Positions 1 through 6,546 of a stretch of DNA of 24,524 bases are shown here, one piece after another; the first letter of the stretch is position 1, and each line of letters opens with the position of its first letter. A program made the translations under genes and the position numbers. Origin of the DNA: JAGLQA01 sp023135565 (GTDB taxonomy: Bacteria; Acidobacteriota; Aminicenantia; UBA2199); the NCBI GenBank assembly GCA_030639305.1, contig DAOWCY010000106.1:1-24524 (forward strand), written 5' to 3'. The notes below the pieces were generated by a model that saw only the letters and a program-made list of their open reading frames with translations, was not told the origin of the DNA and did not search any database.

Positions 1-116
1 AAATGATTTGATAATTTCCATCTGCTCCAGGTAGGATTCTCAGCTATGAGAGATACTATCCCTGTAATGTCTTGCGGGTACAAAATGCGGCCTTGAATTT
101 TTAACTGATCTTCCAT
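1..116 (-). CDS. DruA/DUF4338-family protein, N-terminal fragment (runs off window)
   Basis: Reading the minus strand from the ATG at 116-114 gives an open frame of 38 codons to the window edge, beginning MEDQLKIQGRILYPQDITGI and continuing with 'IAENPTWSRWKLSNH'. The pattern 'GR.L...DI..I..LIAENP.WSR..LS' is what I remember from the start of the DUF4338/DruA family. Members are encoded both as stand-alone mobile-element-like genes and in Druantia anti-phage loci. Only the N-terminus is visible, so no catalytic residues can be checked and mobile-element versus defence context cannot be decided. There is no Shine-Dalgarno sequence: the ATG lies 6 nt after a predicted -10 box (see promoter entry). 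Family assignment is recognition by eye and moderately sure. Confidence 0.55.
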   Translation of the reverse strand, partial: MEDQLKIQGRILYPQDITGIVSLIAENPTWSRWKLSNH

Positions 117-122
117 ACATAT

Positions 123-151
123 ATTATCGCATACTTTAAAATTAGAGTCCA
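123..151 (-). promoter_or_regulatory. Predicted sigma70-type promoter of the DruA-like gene
   Basis: On the minus strand TGGACT (151-146) is followed after exactly 17 nt by GATAAT (128-123), with TG two bases upstream of the -10 box (TGCGATAAT). The ATG begins 6 nt after the -10 box, so transcription would start at or within a base or two of the start codon (leaderless). Confidence 0.5.
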
Positions 152-229
152 GTGTTTGTGGTGTTTTTTTTCGATCTTTTTTAGTTTTTTAGAAAGGATT
201 AATCCAACAGGAAGAGGAGGGCAGCTTAA

Positions 230-412
230 CTATTACCGTTGAGCGCCGTGCGCACGGGGGGGGCGATAAGCCGCTTCGCGGCAGGGGTGGTGATAGCGTT
301 TCTCGCTTTTAAATAAGTAAAAGTTTTGTTCAAACTTTTTCGGAAGTGCGGTGTGCCGCGGCCCCCAACATCAATTTAATGGGGGCGTCACCCGGCAGGG
401 CTGCTGCCTAAG
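230..412. repeat. Composite palindromic intergenic repeat, copy A
   Basis: This is a chain of short palindromes: CCGTGCGCACGG (246-257); GCCGCTTCGCGGC (270-282); AAAGTTTTGTTCAAACTTT (about 320-338), able to form a hairpin; GCGGTGTGCCGC (348-359); and GCCCCC...GGGGGC (361-386) followed by a CCCGGCAGGG box. The same modules in the same order recur at 17134-17355 and, rearranged, at 20482-20700 and 15429-15512. It abuts the -35 box (415-420) of the next gene. It could be a REP/MITE-like element or an insulator. No coding potential is seen. Confidence 0.7.
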
Positions 413-414
413 GG

Positions 415-443
415 TTGAAAAAAAAAAGAAACGGTACTATAAT
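415..443 (+). promoter_or_regulatory. Predicted sigma70-type promoter, leaderless start
   Basis: TTGAAA (415-420), a 17-nt spacer, then TATAAT (438-443). The ATPase start codon is at 450, 6 nt downstream, so +1 would fall at or next to the ATG. There is no Shine-Dalgarno sequence between. Confidence 0.6.
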
Positions 444-449
444 TAAACC

Positions 450-1556
450 ATGACAAAAGATAAATTTGAATACCGTAAAGATACAGCGTTTATCAACCGG
501 GAGAAAGAATTGGATTATTTAAGAGGTTTCATTAATGAACGTCCCGAATCTATTCTTTTCATTCATGGTCCTAAATCTTCGGGCAAGACCACGCTGCTGT
601 ATAAATTCCTGGCCCAATTAGAAAAAGAGCAAAAACTCGATATAAAATTTCTTAATCTCCGAAAAAAATTAATTGCCAATTACAGGGATTTTATTCGTAT
701 TTTTTTCGGCATCGATTATGGCCCCTCGAAAGGAGATATAAAAGAGACGCGGGAATATGGTATATTCAATTTTTTCAAGCTGTCGGCAGCGGTGTTGAAA
801 GGGATGGAGAGCGGCGCGTTGGACCCCTTTGAGATCATGAAACGGGAATTTGTCAAACTAAATAAGAAAGGCGTCAAACCTGTATTGATAATAGATGAAC
901 TGCAAGCTATCGATCATGTTTATATGAACAACGGTGAAAAACGACACGTGATTATCGAATTATTTAATTTTTTTGTAGCCATGACCAAAGAGAGTCACCT
1001 GGCTCATATTATTATAGCTTCGTCGGACGGGTATTTTTTAAATACCGTGTATAATGATTCGCGGTTGAAAAAGACATCTAAATTTTACAAAGTGGATTAT
1101 CTCCAGGAAGGAGATGTGATGGAGTGGCTGCTTAATTTAGAGAAGCACTCGAAAATAAAAGACTACGCCCTGACCCGAGAAGAAGCAGGGAAAATCTGGG
1201 ACACGGTAGGCGGCAGCATGTGGGAAATCCAGGACATATTGAGCGAGCTTTTTGCCGAGCCGCTCGAACCGGTGCTGGAACTTTATAAGCGAAAGATGAG
1301 AGGAATAATCGATTTTTATATAGGGTTAAATCCCGGCAGGAAGCAGGTATTGAAAGCTTTCGTGGAGAATGACAGTTTAGGATTGAAGGATTTTGCTTCG
1401 CTGGGGATAGAAGTTGGAGCGTTGGAGGAACTTCTGCGGGAAATGGTCAAGAACAATATATTATATTTTGATCCCACGGATGCGGTATATTATCCCCAGT
1501 CTAAGAGTTACCGCTGGGGGATCGATATTTATTTTGAAACTCTAAAAGAGAAATAA
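450..1556 (+). CDS. AAA ATPase, archaeal ATPase_2-like (PF01637 type)
   Basis: A 368-residue P-loop ATPase. Visible features: the family-typical N-terminal 'FINREKELDYL' (residues 14-24), Walker A GPKSSGKTT (40-48), Walker B VLIIDELQ (145-152), a sensor-1-like strand 'HIIIASSDGYF' (about 186-196), and a C-terminal part consistent with a winged-helix domain (about 290-368). The length suits ATPase_2 (STAND-type) proteins, which often act as signalling or regulatory switches; the partner is not evident here. No signal peptide or membrane segment, so it is cytoplasmic. It is preceded by a repeat copy and a strong promoter whose -10 box lies only 6 nt from the ATG, implying a leaderless mRNA. There is no close downstream gene; the next (propeller 1) is about 690 bp away. 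Specific function unknown. Confidence 0.85.
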   Translation: MTKDKFEYRKDTAFINREKELDYLRGFINERPESILFIHGPKSSGKTTLLYKFLAQLEKEQKLDIKFLNLRKKLIANYRDFIRIFFGIDYGPSKGDIKETREYGIFNFFKLSAAVLKGMESGALDPFEIMKREFVKLNKKGVKPVLIIDELQAIDHVYMNNGEKRHVIIELFNFFVAMTKESHLAHIIIASSDGYFLNTVYNDSRLKKTSKFYKVDYLQEGDVMEWLLNLEKHSKIKDYALTREEAGKIWDTVGGSMWEIQDILSELFAEPLEPVLELYKRKMRGIIDFYIGLNPGRKQVLKAFVENDSLGLKDFASLGIEVGALEELLREMVKNNILYFDPTDAVYYPQSKSYRWGIDIYFETLKEK

Positions 1557-1689
1557 TCCAAAACGTCGTCCCGGTCCGGTAACAGCCCGGAAATGTGCCC
1601 CCTTCCTTTTTTGGAAAACGCTGAATGGACGGGCGGTTCGATGTTCAGAAGAACGATAACGATGATCGGTAGATCGATTCGATGCCCGG

Positions 1690-1850
1690 AAGATCGTATT
1701 TGAAGATAATAAAATCAAGTTTTAAATTCAAAAAATCGTATTTTAAGATAACAAGACCCTATTTGAAGGTCGAAAGACCGTGTTTGAAGGTTTGAGGATC
1801 GTATTTGAAGGTCGGAAGACCGCTGCCGATGGTCGAAAGATCGCGGGCTT
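1690..1850 (+). repeat. 21-bp tandem repeat block (about 7.5 units)
   Basis: Units starting at 1690, 1711, 1732, 1753, 1774, 1795, 1816 and 1837 are spaced exactly 21 bp apart, with an approximate core AAGAYCGTATTTGAAG. Several units contain a GACC...GGTC dyad. A more degenerate unit can be recognised at 1669. Translated in one frame the block reads as heptapeptide repeats (KTLFEGR, KTVFEGL, RIVFEGR, KTAADGR), but upstream units in that frame contain TAA stops. It is either a non-coding array or the remnant of a repeat protein. Confidence 0.8.
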
Positions 1851-2054
1851 CCCGGGAGTTATAATTGTCGTCGAGCGCTGCGGTTATTCACCCGAAAAAC
1901 TATACCGTTTTTACCTAATATTTTCCTCTGGAGTCTTTTTCTGGATTTTTTTTCAAAAAAAATGCGAACAAAACCAATACATATCTGCTTAAGATGATCT
2001 CCTATTGAGGATTTTATCAATAAATCGAGGCCCAAATAATAATTTTACAAAAGT

Positions 2055-2083
2055 TTGACTTTTTAACTTGAATCTGGTAGTAT
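2055..2083 (+). promoter_or_regulatory. Predicted sigma70-type promoter of propeller gene 1
   Basis: TTGACT (2055-2060), 17-nt spacer, TAGTAT (2078-2083). An overlapping TATAAA (2081-2086) would give a spacer of 20. The predicted 5' UTR is about 160 nt to the chosen start at 2250. Confidence 0.45.
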
Positions 2084-2249
2084 AAATTCCTATTTTAGCT
2101 TTACTTAGTTAAAAGGCGCAAAAAATGATGAAGGTTTTACTATGAATTTCGTAAAGATGTTTGCTCGCAGAAGTAGCAAGACCTCCTCATCATTTTTTTG
2201 CATACGTAGAAAAAGAAGTTTACCCATAATTTTTGAAGGAGGCAAAATT

Positions 2250-3437
2250 ATGGGAAAGTTGTTAATCACCATCTGTTTATCAATTTTCCTTTCACTGCCG
2301 GGTAATGCCGACCTGTTAAGTTTTTATCAAACAGGTGAAGCAGAACTATCCGCCGACACTTCCTATGGAGTTGGAACAAACTGGAAAGAAATCTTTGCCG
2401 ATGAATACAAAGAAATGGCAGTTGCCGAAAATGGCTCAGCCTATGTTGTCAACCCAGCCGGACACAATGTCCTGAAGTTTGACGAAAGTGGAACTTTCCA
2501 AAAAAAATTCGGAGAAAAAGGCCAGGAAGACGGGAAACTGTTTTTTCCAAGTTCTATATCTATATTAGACGGCCAAAAACTCCTGGTCACAGATTACGCG
2601 GATAACCGCAAGCTCACCCGCTTCGACCTCGATGGAAATTTCAAACAGGTCGTAAGAACAGAAAAGGCCATCTATTCGATGGTGCCTTTGGTCGACGACC
2701 GAGTGGCCTATTTGTGCCAGGAAAGACTCCATTCCCGGGATAGAGACGAAACTGATCGCAAAATATCGGTTTTTATCAAAGATATAAAAACAGGGGAAGA
2801 AATCGAAGCCACATCACACGTGGTACGTGATCCCAGTTTTATTAATATCGAAGGTAAATTCCGTATATCGCTCTATGCCTATTACAAAGGGGATGTTTTT
2901 ATAGAGAGTTCCAAAGGGAACCTGCTTGTTGGGGTTTCTAACAGATCGTCGATCGACATCTACTCCCCCGCAGACGGCAGCAAAACCGGTTCTATCGATC
3001 TTAAGATAAAACCACGGAAAGTAACACCGGCGTTCGTCAAGAAATTTCAGGACGCACAAATAGCAAAGTGCAGCAAAAGGAAAGATTGGTTACATTTTAA
3101 AACAAAGTTTTTAGAAAAAATTTCCGCAGCGGAAGACTTTTTCGATGAATACTTACCCTTTTACCAGAAGCTATTAACCGACCAACAGGGAAACCTATTA
3201 ATTCTTAACGAGACTTCACCGTTTGAAGAGAAACAGAATAAAATAGAATTACGCGCTTACTCTGCCACTGGGCAGTTTATCGGACAAACAGTGTTGAAAC
3301 AGAAAAAGTTGGCAAAGTTGGACATCGATATGAAAAACATGCGCTGGTATCGAAAAATGTATTTCGGAAAAAAAGCGATTTATCTGCTTTTTGGGGACGC
3401 GGATACCCCCTTGAAGATTACAAAGGTAAATTTATAA
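2250..3437 (+). CDS. Exported 6-bladed beta-propeller protein (paralogue 1)
   Basis: Start chosen at 2250, not the in-frame ATG at 2142: GAAGGAGG (2235-2242) is well placed before 2250, the protein then begins with a signal peptide (MGKLLITICLSIFLSLPGNA, cleavage probably after residue 20), and the length becomes 395 residues, identical to the paralogue at 4242. The body shows NHL-like propeller repeats, e.g. 'FGEKGQEDGKLFFPSSISIL' and 'DFLV/VVNPAGHNVLKFDESG'-type strands, then the family-specific blocks 'YAYYKGDVFIE' and 'FFDEYLPFY'. From memory this resembles the 6-bladed beta-propeller family (PF17170-like) common in Bacteroidota and Aminicenantes, often near peptide-natural-product genes. 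Probably periplasmic or surface; ligand unknown. It has a stray Cys in 'AKCSKRK' that the other copies lack. Confidence 0.8.
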   Translation: MGKLLITICLSIFLSLPGNADLLSFYQTGEAELSADTSYGVGTNWKEIFADEYKEMAVAENGSAYVVNPAGHNVLKFDESGTFQKKFGEKGQEDGKLFFPSSISILDGQKLLVTDYADNRKLTRFDLDGNFKQVVRTEKAIYSMVPLVDDRVAYLCQERLHSRDRDETDRKISVFIKDIKTGEEIEATSHVVRDPSFINIEGKFRISLYAYYKGDVFIESSKGNLLVGVSNRSSIDIYSPADGSKTGSIDLKIKPRKVTPAFVKKFQDAQIAKCSKRKDWLHFKTKFLEKISAAEDFFDEYLPFYQKLLTDQQGNLLILNETSPFEEKQNKIELRAYSATGQFIGQTVLKQKKLAKLDIDMKNMRWYRKMYFGKKAIYLLFGDADTPLKITKVNL

Positions 3438-3448
3438 ACACCTTACCC

Positions 3449-3520
3449 CACCAGGGGAGCAGTGGCAGGACAGCCAAATAGTTTTGTTTGGTAGCTGCCG
3501 CTCCCCCGGAGGGATTGGTG
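3449..3520 (+). terminator. Long imperfect hairpin after propeller 1 (possible terminator)
   Basis: GGGGAGC (3454-3460) pairs with GCTCCCC (3500-3506); TGGCAG pairs with CTGCCG inside it (one G-U); CCAAA pairs with TTTGG at the top; CACCA (3449-3453) and TGGTG (3516-3520) extend the base. It begins 12 nt after the stop codon. No T-run follows, so a classical Rho-independent terminator is not supported; it could be a transcript-end or stability structure. Confidence 0.45.
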
Positions 3521-3803
3521 GAGGGAAAGATTGAAGACTAAAAGACAATCACTAACCGGGCGATAAATTTTCCTCCCTGGGGTCAATTTTTAACGTTCCA
3601 AAAATCTCACAAAAATTGAAACCCTCAAAACACTAACTAAAGGATAGTCACCTCACCAGGATTGATGGCATCTGATTTTTACATCTAACCGTGTTCAACC
3701 AGGGAAAACATATATTGCACTCGCTGCCTGGTTGCGCTGTTATGGTGATTTAAAATTTCAAGCGAGATGGAGCATCAATCTCAAAAAAAAATTCTTTTAA
3801 TAG

Positions 3804-3832
3804 TTGACATATCTTAAAATTTATACTATTAT
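3804..3832 (+). promoter_or_regulatory. Predicted sigma70-type promoter (distal) of propeller 2 operon
   Basis: TTGACA (3804-3809), 17-nt spacer, TATTAT (3827-3832): near consensus. It would give a 5' leader of about 400 nt before propeller gene 2. Confidence 0.6.
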
Positions 3833-4015
3833 ATTTAGGTTCAAATAAAACGCAAAAAGGTATGAGTGGATCTTATACCAGGAACGGGGATGCATCATTA
3901 TCTTTAAACTTTACTGGATTAGTGCGGTTTTTGGGAGATTTAACTAAAATCCCGAAATCCTTGTTAAGCCAGTGTTTCCAAAAAATGACGGAGTACTGTA
4001 CCAGGAAGAAGATTA

Positions 4016-4044
4016 TTGACTTTTTGACATTTTTTGTTTATAAT
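4016..4044 (+). promoter_or_regulatory. Predicted sigma70-type promoter (proximal) of propeller 2 operon
   Basis: TTGACT (4016-4021), 17-nt spacer, TATAAT (4039-4044). Predicted +1 is near 4051, about 50 nt before the small ORF at 4103. It lies 212 bp downstream of the distal promoter, giving a tandem-promoter arrangement. Confidence 0.65.
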
Positions 4045-4102
4045 TTTTATGGAGTATTTGTAGAGAAGCGAAGCAACTAAAAATTCTAAATTGAGAGGTC
4101 GC

Positions 4103-4222
4103 ATGGCACATAGTGAAAAGGAAGTTGATGCAAAAGAGGGGAGTCACTCATTTTCTTTGAAAACAATGCCGGATTCTGGATTGTTCCAGACCCGACGCGA
4201 TCTTTCTGTATTAAGGAAATAA
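4103..4222 (+). CDS. Possible small protein, 39 residues
   Basis: ATG at 4103 preceded by GAGAGG (4093-4098) and ending TAA at 4222; the peptide starts MAHSEKEVDAKEGSHSF and ends 'RRDLSVLRK'. It sits just after the strong proximal promoter and 19 nt before the propeller 2 start, so it would be the first cistron of that operon. It is polar and charged, with no Cys, signal peptide or membrane segment. I recognise no family. Its position parallels the precursor peptide that lies upstream of propeller 3, but it lacks that leader motif. It may equally be a leader ORF or spurious. Confidence 0.35.
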   Translation: MAHSEKEVDAKEGSHSFSLKTMPDSGLFQTRRDLSVLRK

Positions 4223-4241
4223 AATGGAATAAGGAGGGAGG

Positions 4242-5429
4242 ATGAGGAAAATTTTAATTGGTTTATGTTTGATGTTGTGCCTCGGTGTTTTGATACATGC
4301 CGATTTGCGCAGAGTTTATGAAAAAGGAGAGATAGTATTAAGACCAGATCCCGGATACGGGGTATTAACCGATTGGGGTGACCTGTTCTCAGATACAAGC
4401 AAAGGGATTGCAGTCGCTAAAGATGGCTCGGTCTTTGTTGTTGATCCGGCGGGTCACCGGGTGTTAAAATTTGATGGAAACGGTCATGTAAAAAAAACCT
4501 TTGGGCAGGAAGGCCAAAAAGATGGAGAACTATTTTTCCCCAGTTCTATCTCTATCCTAAACGGTAAGGATGTAATCGTTGCGGATTTAGCCTTCAACCG
4601 TAAATTCACGATCTTCGACCTGGAATTAAATTTCAAACGGGTGGTAAGGACCGAAAAACCGATTTATTTATTAGTACCTTTAATCGATGGTAAAGTGGCC
4701 TATCTCTCCCAGGAGAGAATCTATTCCCGGGATAGAGACGAAACATACCGAAAAGTGACGGTTTATATCAAGGATATAAAATCAGGTGAAGAAGTAGAGG
4801 CCACATCGTATTTGGTACCTGATTCCAGCTTTATAAAAATAAAAAAATACAAGATATCGATCTATGCCTATTATAAGGGAGATGTTTTCATAGAAAGGTC
4901 AAAAGCTGGAGACCTGCTTGTCGGGCTTTCCACCAGCCCGGAAATAGGAATTTATTCAGCGGAAGACGGTAGTAAAACCGGTTCAATTAATCTTGCAATG
5001 AAACCAAAACCGACAACCCAAAAATTCATCAAAACATTCCAAAAAAAACAGGTAGAAAAGTTAAGTAAACGGAAGGCTTGGCCGGATTTCAAAAAAGAAT
5101 TCAAAGAAAAGATTTCCGTGCCGGAATTCTTTTTCGACGAACACTTGCCTTACTATAGAAAAATGATAGTAGATGATGAAGGGAACCTGTTGATTTTTTT
5201 AGAGGACTCTTCATTCAATAACAGCAAAGCGGAATTTCGGGTTTACTCGCCGGAAGGCAAATATAAGTGCACCTCATCTCTAAAGATAAGGGAATATAAA
5301 TTAGATATGAGAAGTTTACGCTGGTTCACGAAGCTAATTTTTAGCACAAATGGAATCTTCGCCATCCTGCATAAAGGGAAAGGCGAAAGAAAAGATGTGA
5401 GACTAATAAAGGTAAAAGAAAATCTGTAA
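4242..5429 (+). CDS. Exported 6-bladed beta-propeller protein (paralogue 2)
   Basis: 395 residues, with a strong AAGGAGG (4231-4237) before the ATG. An N-terminal signal peptide (MRKILIGLCLMLCLGVLIHA, cleavage probably after residue 20) is followed by NHL-like propeller repeats including 'FGQEGQKDGELFFPSSISIL', then 'YAYYKGDVFIERS' and 'FFDEHLPYYRKM'. It is clearly paralogous to the proteins at 2250 and 11058, and by eye closer to the 11058 copy ('LVGLSTSPEI' versus 'LVGLSSLPEI'; 'YSPEGKYKCTSSL' versus 'YSPEGKFQYSSTL'). Periplasmic or exported; binding partner unknown. Two AAA_35 ATPase genes follow on the same strand after a 91-bp gap, so it may head an operon from the tandem promoters at 3804 and 4016. 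Confidence 0.82.
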   Translation: MRKILIGLCLMLCLGVLIHADLRRVYEKGEIVLRPDPGYGVLTDWGDLFSDTSKGIAVAKDGSVFVVDPAGHRVLKFDGNGHVKKTFGQEGQKDGELFFPSSISILNGKDVIVADLAFNRKFTIFDLELNFKRVVRTEKPIYLLVPLIDGKVAYLSQERIYSRDRDETYRKVTVYIKDIKSGEEVEATSYLVPDSSFIKIKKYKISIYAYYKGDVFIERSKAGDLLVGLSTSPEIGIYSAEDGSKTGSINLAMKPKPTTQKFIKTFQKKQVEKLSKRKAWPDFKKEFKEKISVPEFFFDEHLPYYRKMIVDDEGNLLIFLEDSSFNNSKAEFRVYSPEGKYKCTSSLKIREYKLDMRSLRWFTKLIFSTNGIFAILHKGKGERKDVRLIKVKENL

Positions 5430-5430
5430 C

Positions 5431-5447
5431 TCAAACTTTTTTTGAGA
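5431..5447 (+). terminator. Short hairpin after propeller 2
   Basis: CTCAAA and TTTGAG flank a short T-rich loop right after the stop codon. The stem is weak (6 bp, AT-rich) and no external T-run follows, so at most it attenuates transcription into the ATPase genes. Confidence 0.25.
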
Positions 5448-5520
5448 TACATTGGGTCTCACCAAAAAAGATGTGGTAGACGAAACTGTAAAAATTCCAA
5501 ATTAGAGGAGGAATTATTAA

Positions 5521-6543
5521 ATGGCAACAACTTCATCCAGGCTTGATACTGGGATCGTAGAAATCGGCTCACAGTTTTATGTTGAACGGGAGCCAGGTGA
5601 AAGATTAATGAATATGGTCAGGAACGAGACCGCGAACATTATTCTTGTCAGAGGCCCCTTTAAAAGCGGTAAGAGTTCTCTATTAGTAAGAGCAGAGGAC
5701 GAAGCAAAAGGACTTGGGCAGCCAACTTGTTACATCGATTTCCAATCCTTTCAGGATTCAGACTTTGAAAACCTGGAAATACTATTCCAGCGAATCGCCG
5801 AAAAATTATCTTTAGAAATAAATAATATTGAAAATCCCGGGAACTTATGGAATGAGAGACGCGGGATCAAAAATAATTTTACAAAATTTATCGAGGAGGT
5901 AATCCTTGAAGGAGAAACTATACTAATCCTGTTTGATGAAGTAGACCGGGTGCTCAACAGCCCCTGCAGGGACGATTTCTTTTCCACTATTAGGAACTGG
6001 GACAGCCTTATGAAATCAAAGGACCGTTGGCGCAAATTGAATTTAGTGATGGCTCATTATCGAGGCCCCCATCTTTGGATACAGGATGTCAATCAATCTC
6101 CATTTAATGTGGGCACCCAAATAAAATTGAATGCGTTCGAGCTTAAGGATATAAAGAGTTTGAACCAAACATATAAAAATCCATTAAAAACCGATAATGA
6201 AATCGAAAAATTGATGCACGTTACAGGCGGCCAACCTTTTCTAGTTCGTTGGGCTTTTCATCAAATAGCCACCCAAAAGTATAATTGTGTAGGGGAATTA
6301 GAAAATGAAGCTATTCACAAATGTGAGGAGCTTGAAAGATTTTTACAGCGGTTCCTTTTCCATATGCAAAAAGAAGAAAAATTAAGAAAGAGTTTGCTCC
6401 GGATATTAAAGGGCAGAAGATGTAAAGATACCGAACATTTCGATTATCTAAAAAGTTTAGGGTTAATTAAAGGTGATTCGCCCAAAGAAGCCAATATCTA
6501 TTGCCAACTTTATGAACATTTTTTTAAGATGCATATATTGTAA
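5521..6543 (+). CDS. AAA_35-type ATPase (stand-alone)
   Basis: 340 residues, with GAGGAGG about 10 nt before the ATG. Visible: 'GSQFYVEREPGERL' (16-29), the N-terminal signature of AAA-like (PF14516) ATPases; Walker A GPFKSGKSS (45-53); Walker B ILILFDEVD (134-142); and a 'GGQPFLVRWAF' block that matches 'GGHPYLTQ' in the next protein. No signal peptide or membrane helix, so cytoplasmic. The domain is the same as the N-terminal half of the adjacent 1186-residue protein, and only 3 nt separate the two genes, so they are very probably co-translated partners, possibly a hetero-oligomer. Walker A here is FKSGKSS rather than the RQMGKSS usual for this family. Biological role unknown; family members are typically signalling or STAND-like. 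Confidence 0.82.
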   Translation: MATTSSRLDTGIVEIGSQFYVEREPGERLMNMVRNETANIILVRGPFKSGKSSLLVRAEDEAKGLGQPTCYIDFQSFQDSDFENLEILFQRIAEKLSLEINNIENPGNLWNERRGIKNNFTKFIEEVILEGETILILFDEVDRVLNSPCRDDFFSTIRNWDSLMKSKDRWRKLNLVMAHYRGPHLWIQDVNQSPFNVGTQIKLNAFELKDIKSLNQTYKNPLKTDNEIEKLMHVTGGQPFLVRWAFHQIATQKYNCVGELENEAIHKCEELERFLQRFLFHMQKEEKLRKSLLRILKGRRCKDTEHFDYLKSLGLIKGDSPKEANIYCQLYEHFFKMHIL

Positions 6544-6546
6544 AAC

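Larger units (their letters stand above)
1557..2249. other. Intergenic region upstream of propeller 1
   Basis: Apart from the 21-bp repeat block and a promoter near 2055-2083, I see no supported gene. An open frame at 1780-1992 is a by-product of the repeats followed by low-complexity sequence and has no convincing ribosome binding site. An in-frame upstream ATG at 2142 exists for the next gene but is a poorer start (see that entry). Confidence 0.5.
3521..4102. other. Intergenic region with inverted repeat and two promoters
   Basis: From 3521 to about 3690 I see nothing. CAACCAGG (3696-3703) and CCTGGTTG (3727-3734) form a perfect 8-bp inverted repeat. Two strong promoter matches follow (3804-3832 and 4016-4044). 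An open frame of 72 codons at 3862-4080 lies between them but has only AAAAAGG directly abutting its ATG, contains the second promoter, and resembles nothing I know, so I do not call it a gene. Confidence 0.5.

Noticed and set aside
1690..1850. CRISPR array or phage attachment site
   Set aside because: Tandem 21-bp units without spacers; no integrase or tRNA nearby.
1780..1992. 70-codon open frame starting in the 21-bp repeats
   Set aside because: Opens only because of the repeat frame, has no ribosome binding site, and its second half is low-complexity sequence with no family resemblance.
2142..2249. N-terminal extension of propeller 1 from the ATG at 2142
   Set aside because: It would bury the signal peptide behind 36 Arg/Ser-rich residues; the ATG at 2250 has GAAGGAGG and gives the same length as its paralogue.
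3862..4080. 72-codon open frame between the two promoters upstream of propeller 2
   Set aside because: Contains the proximal promoter, the ribosome site abuts the ATG, and there is no recognisable family.
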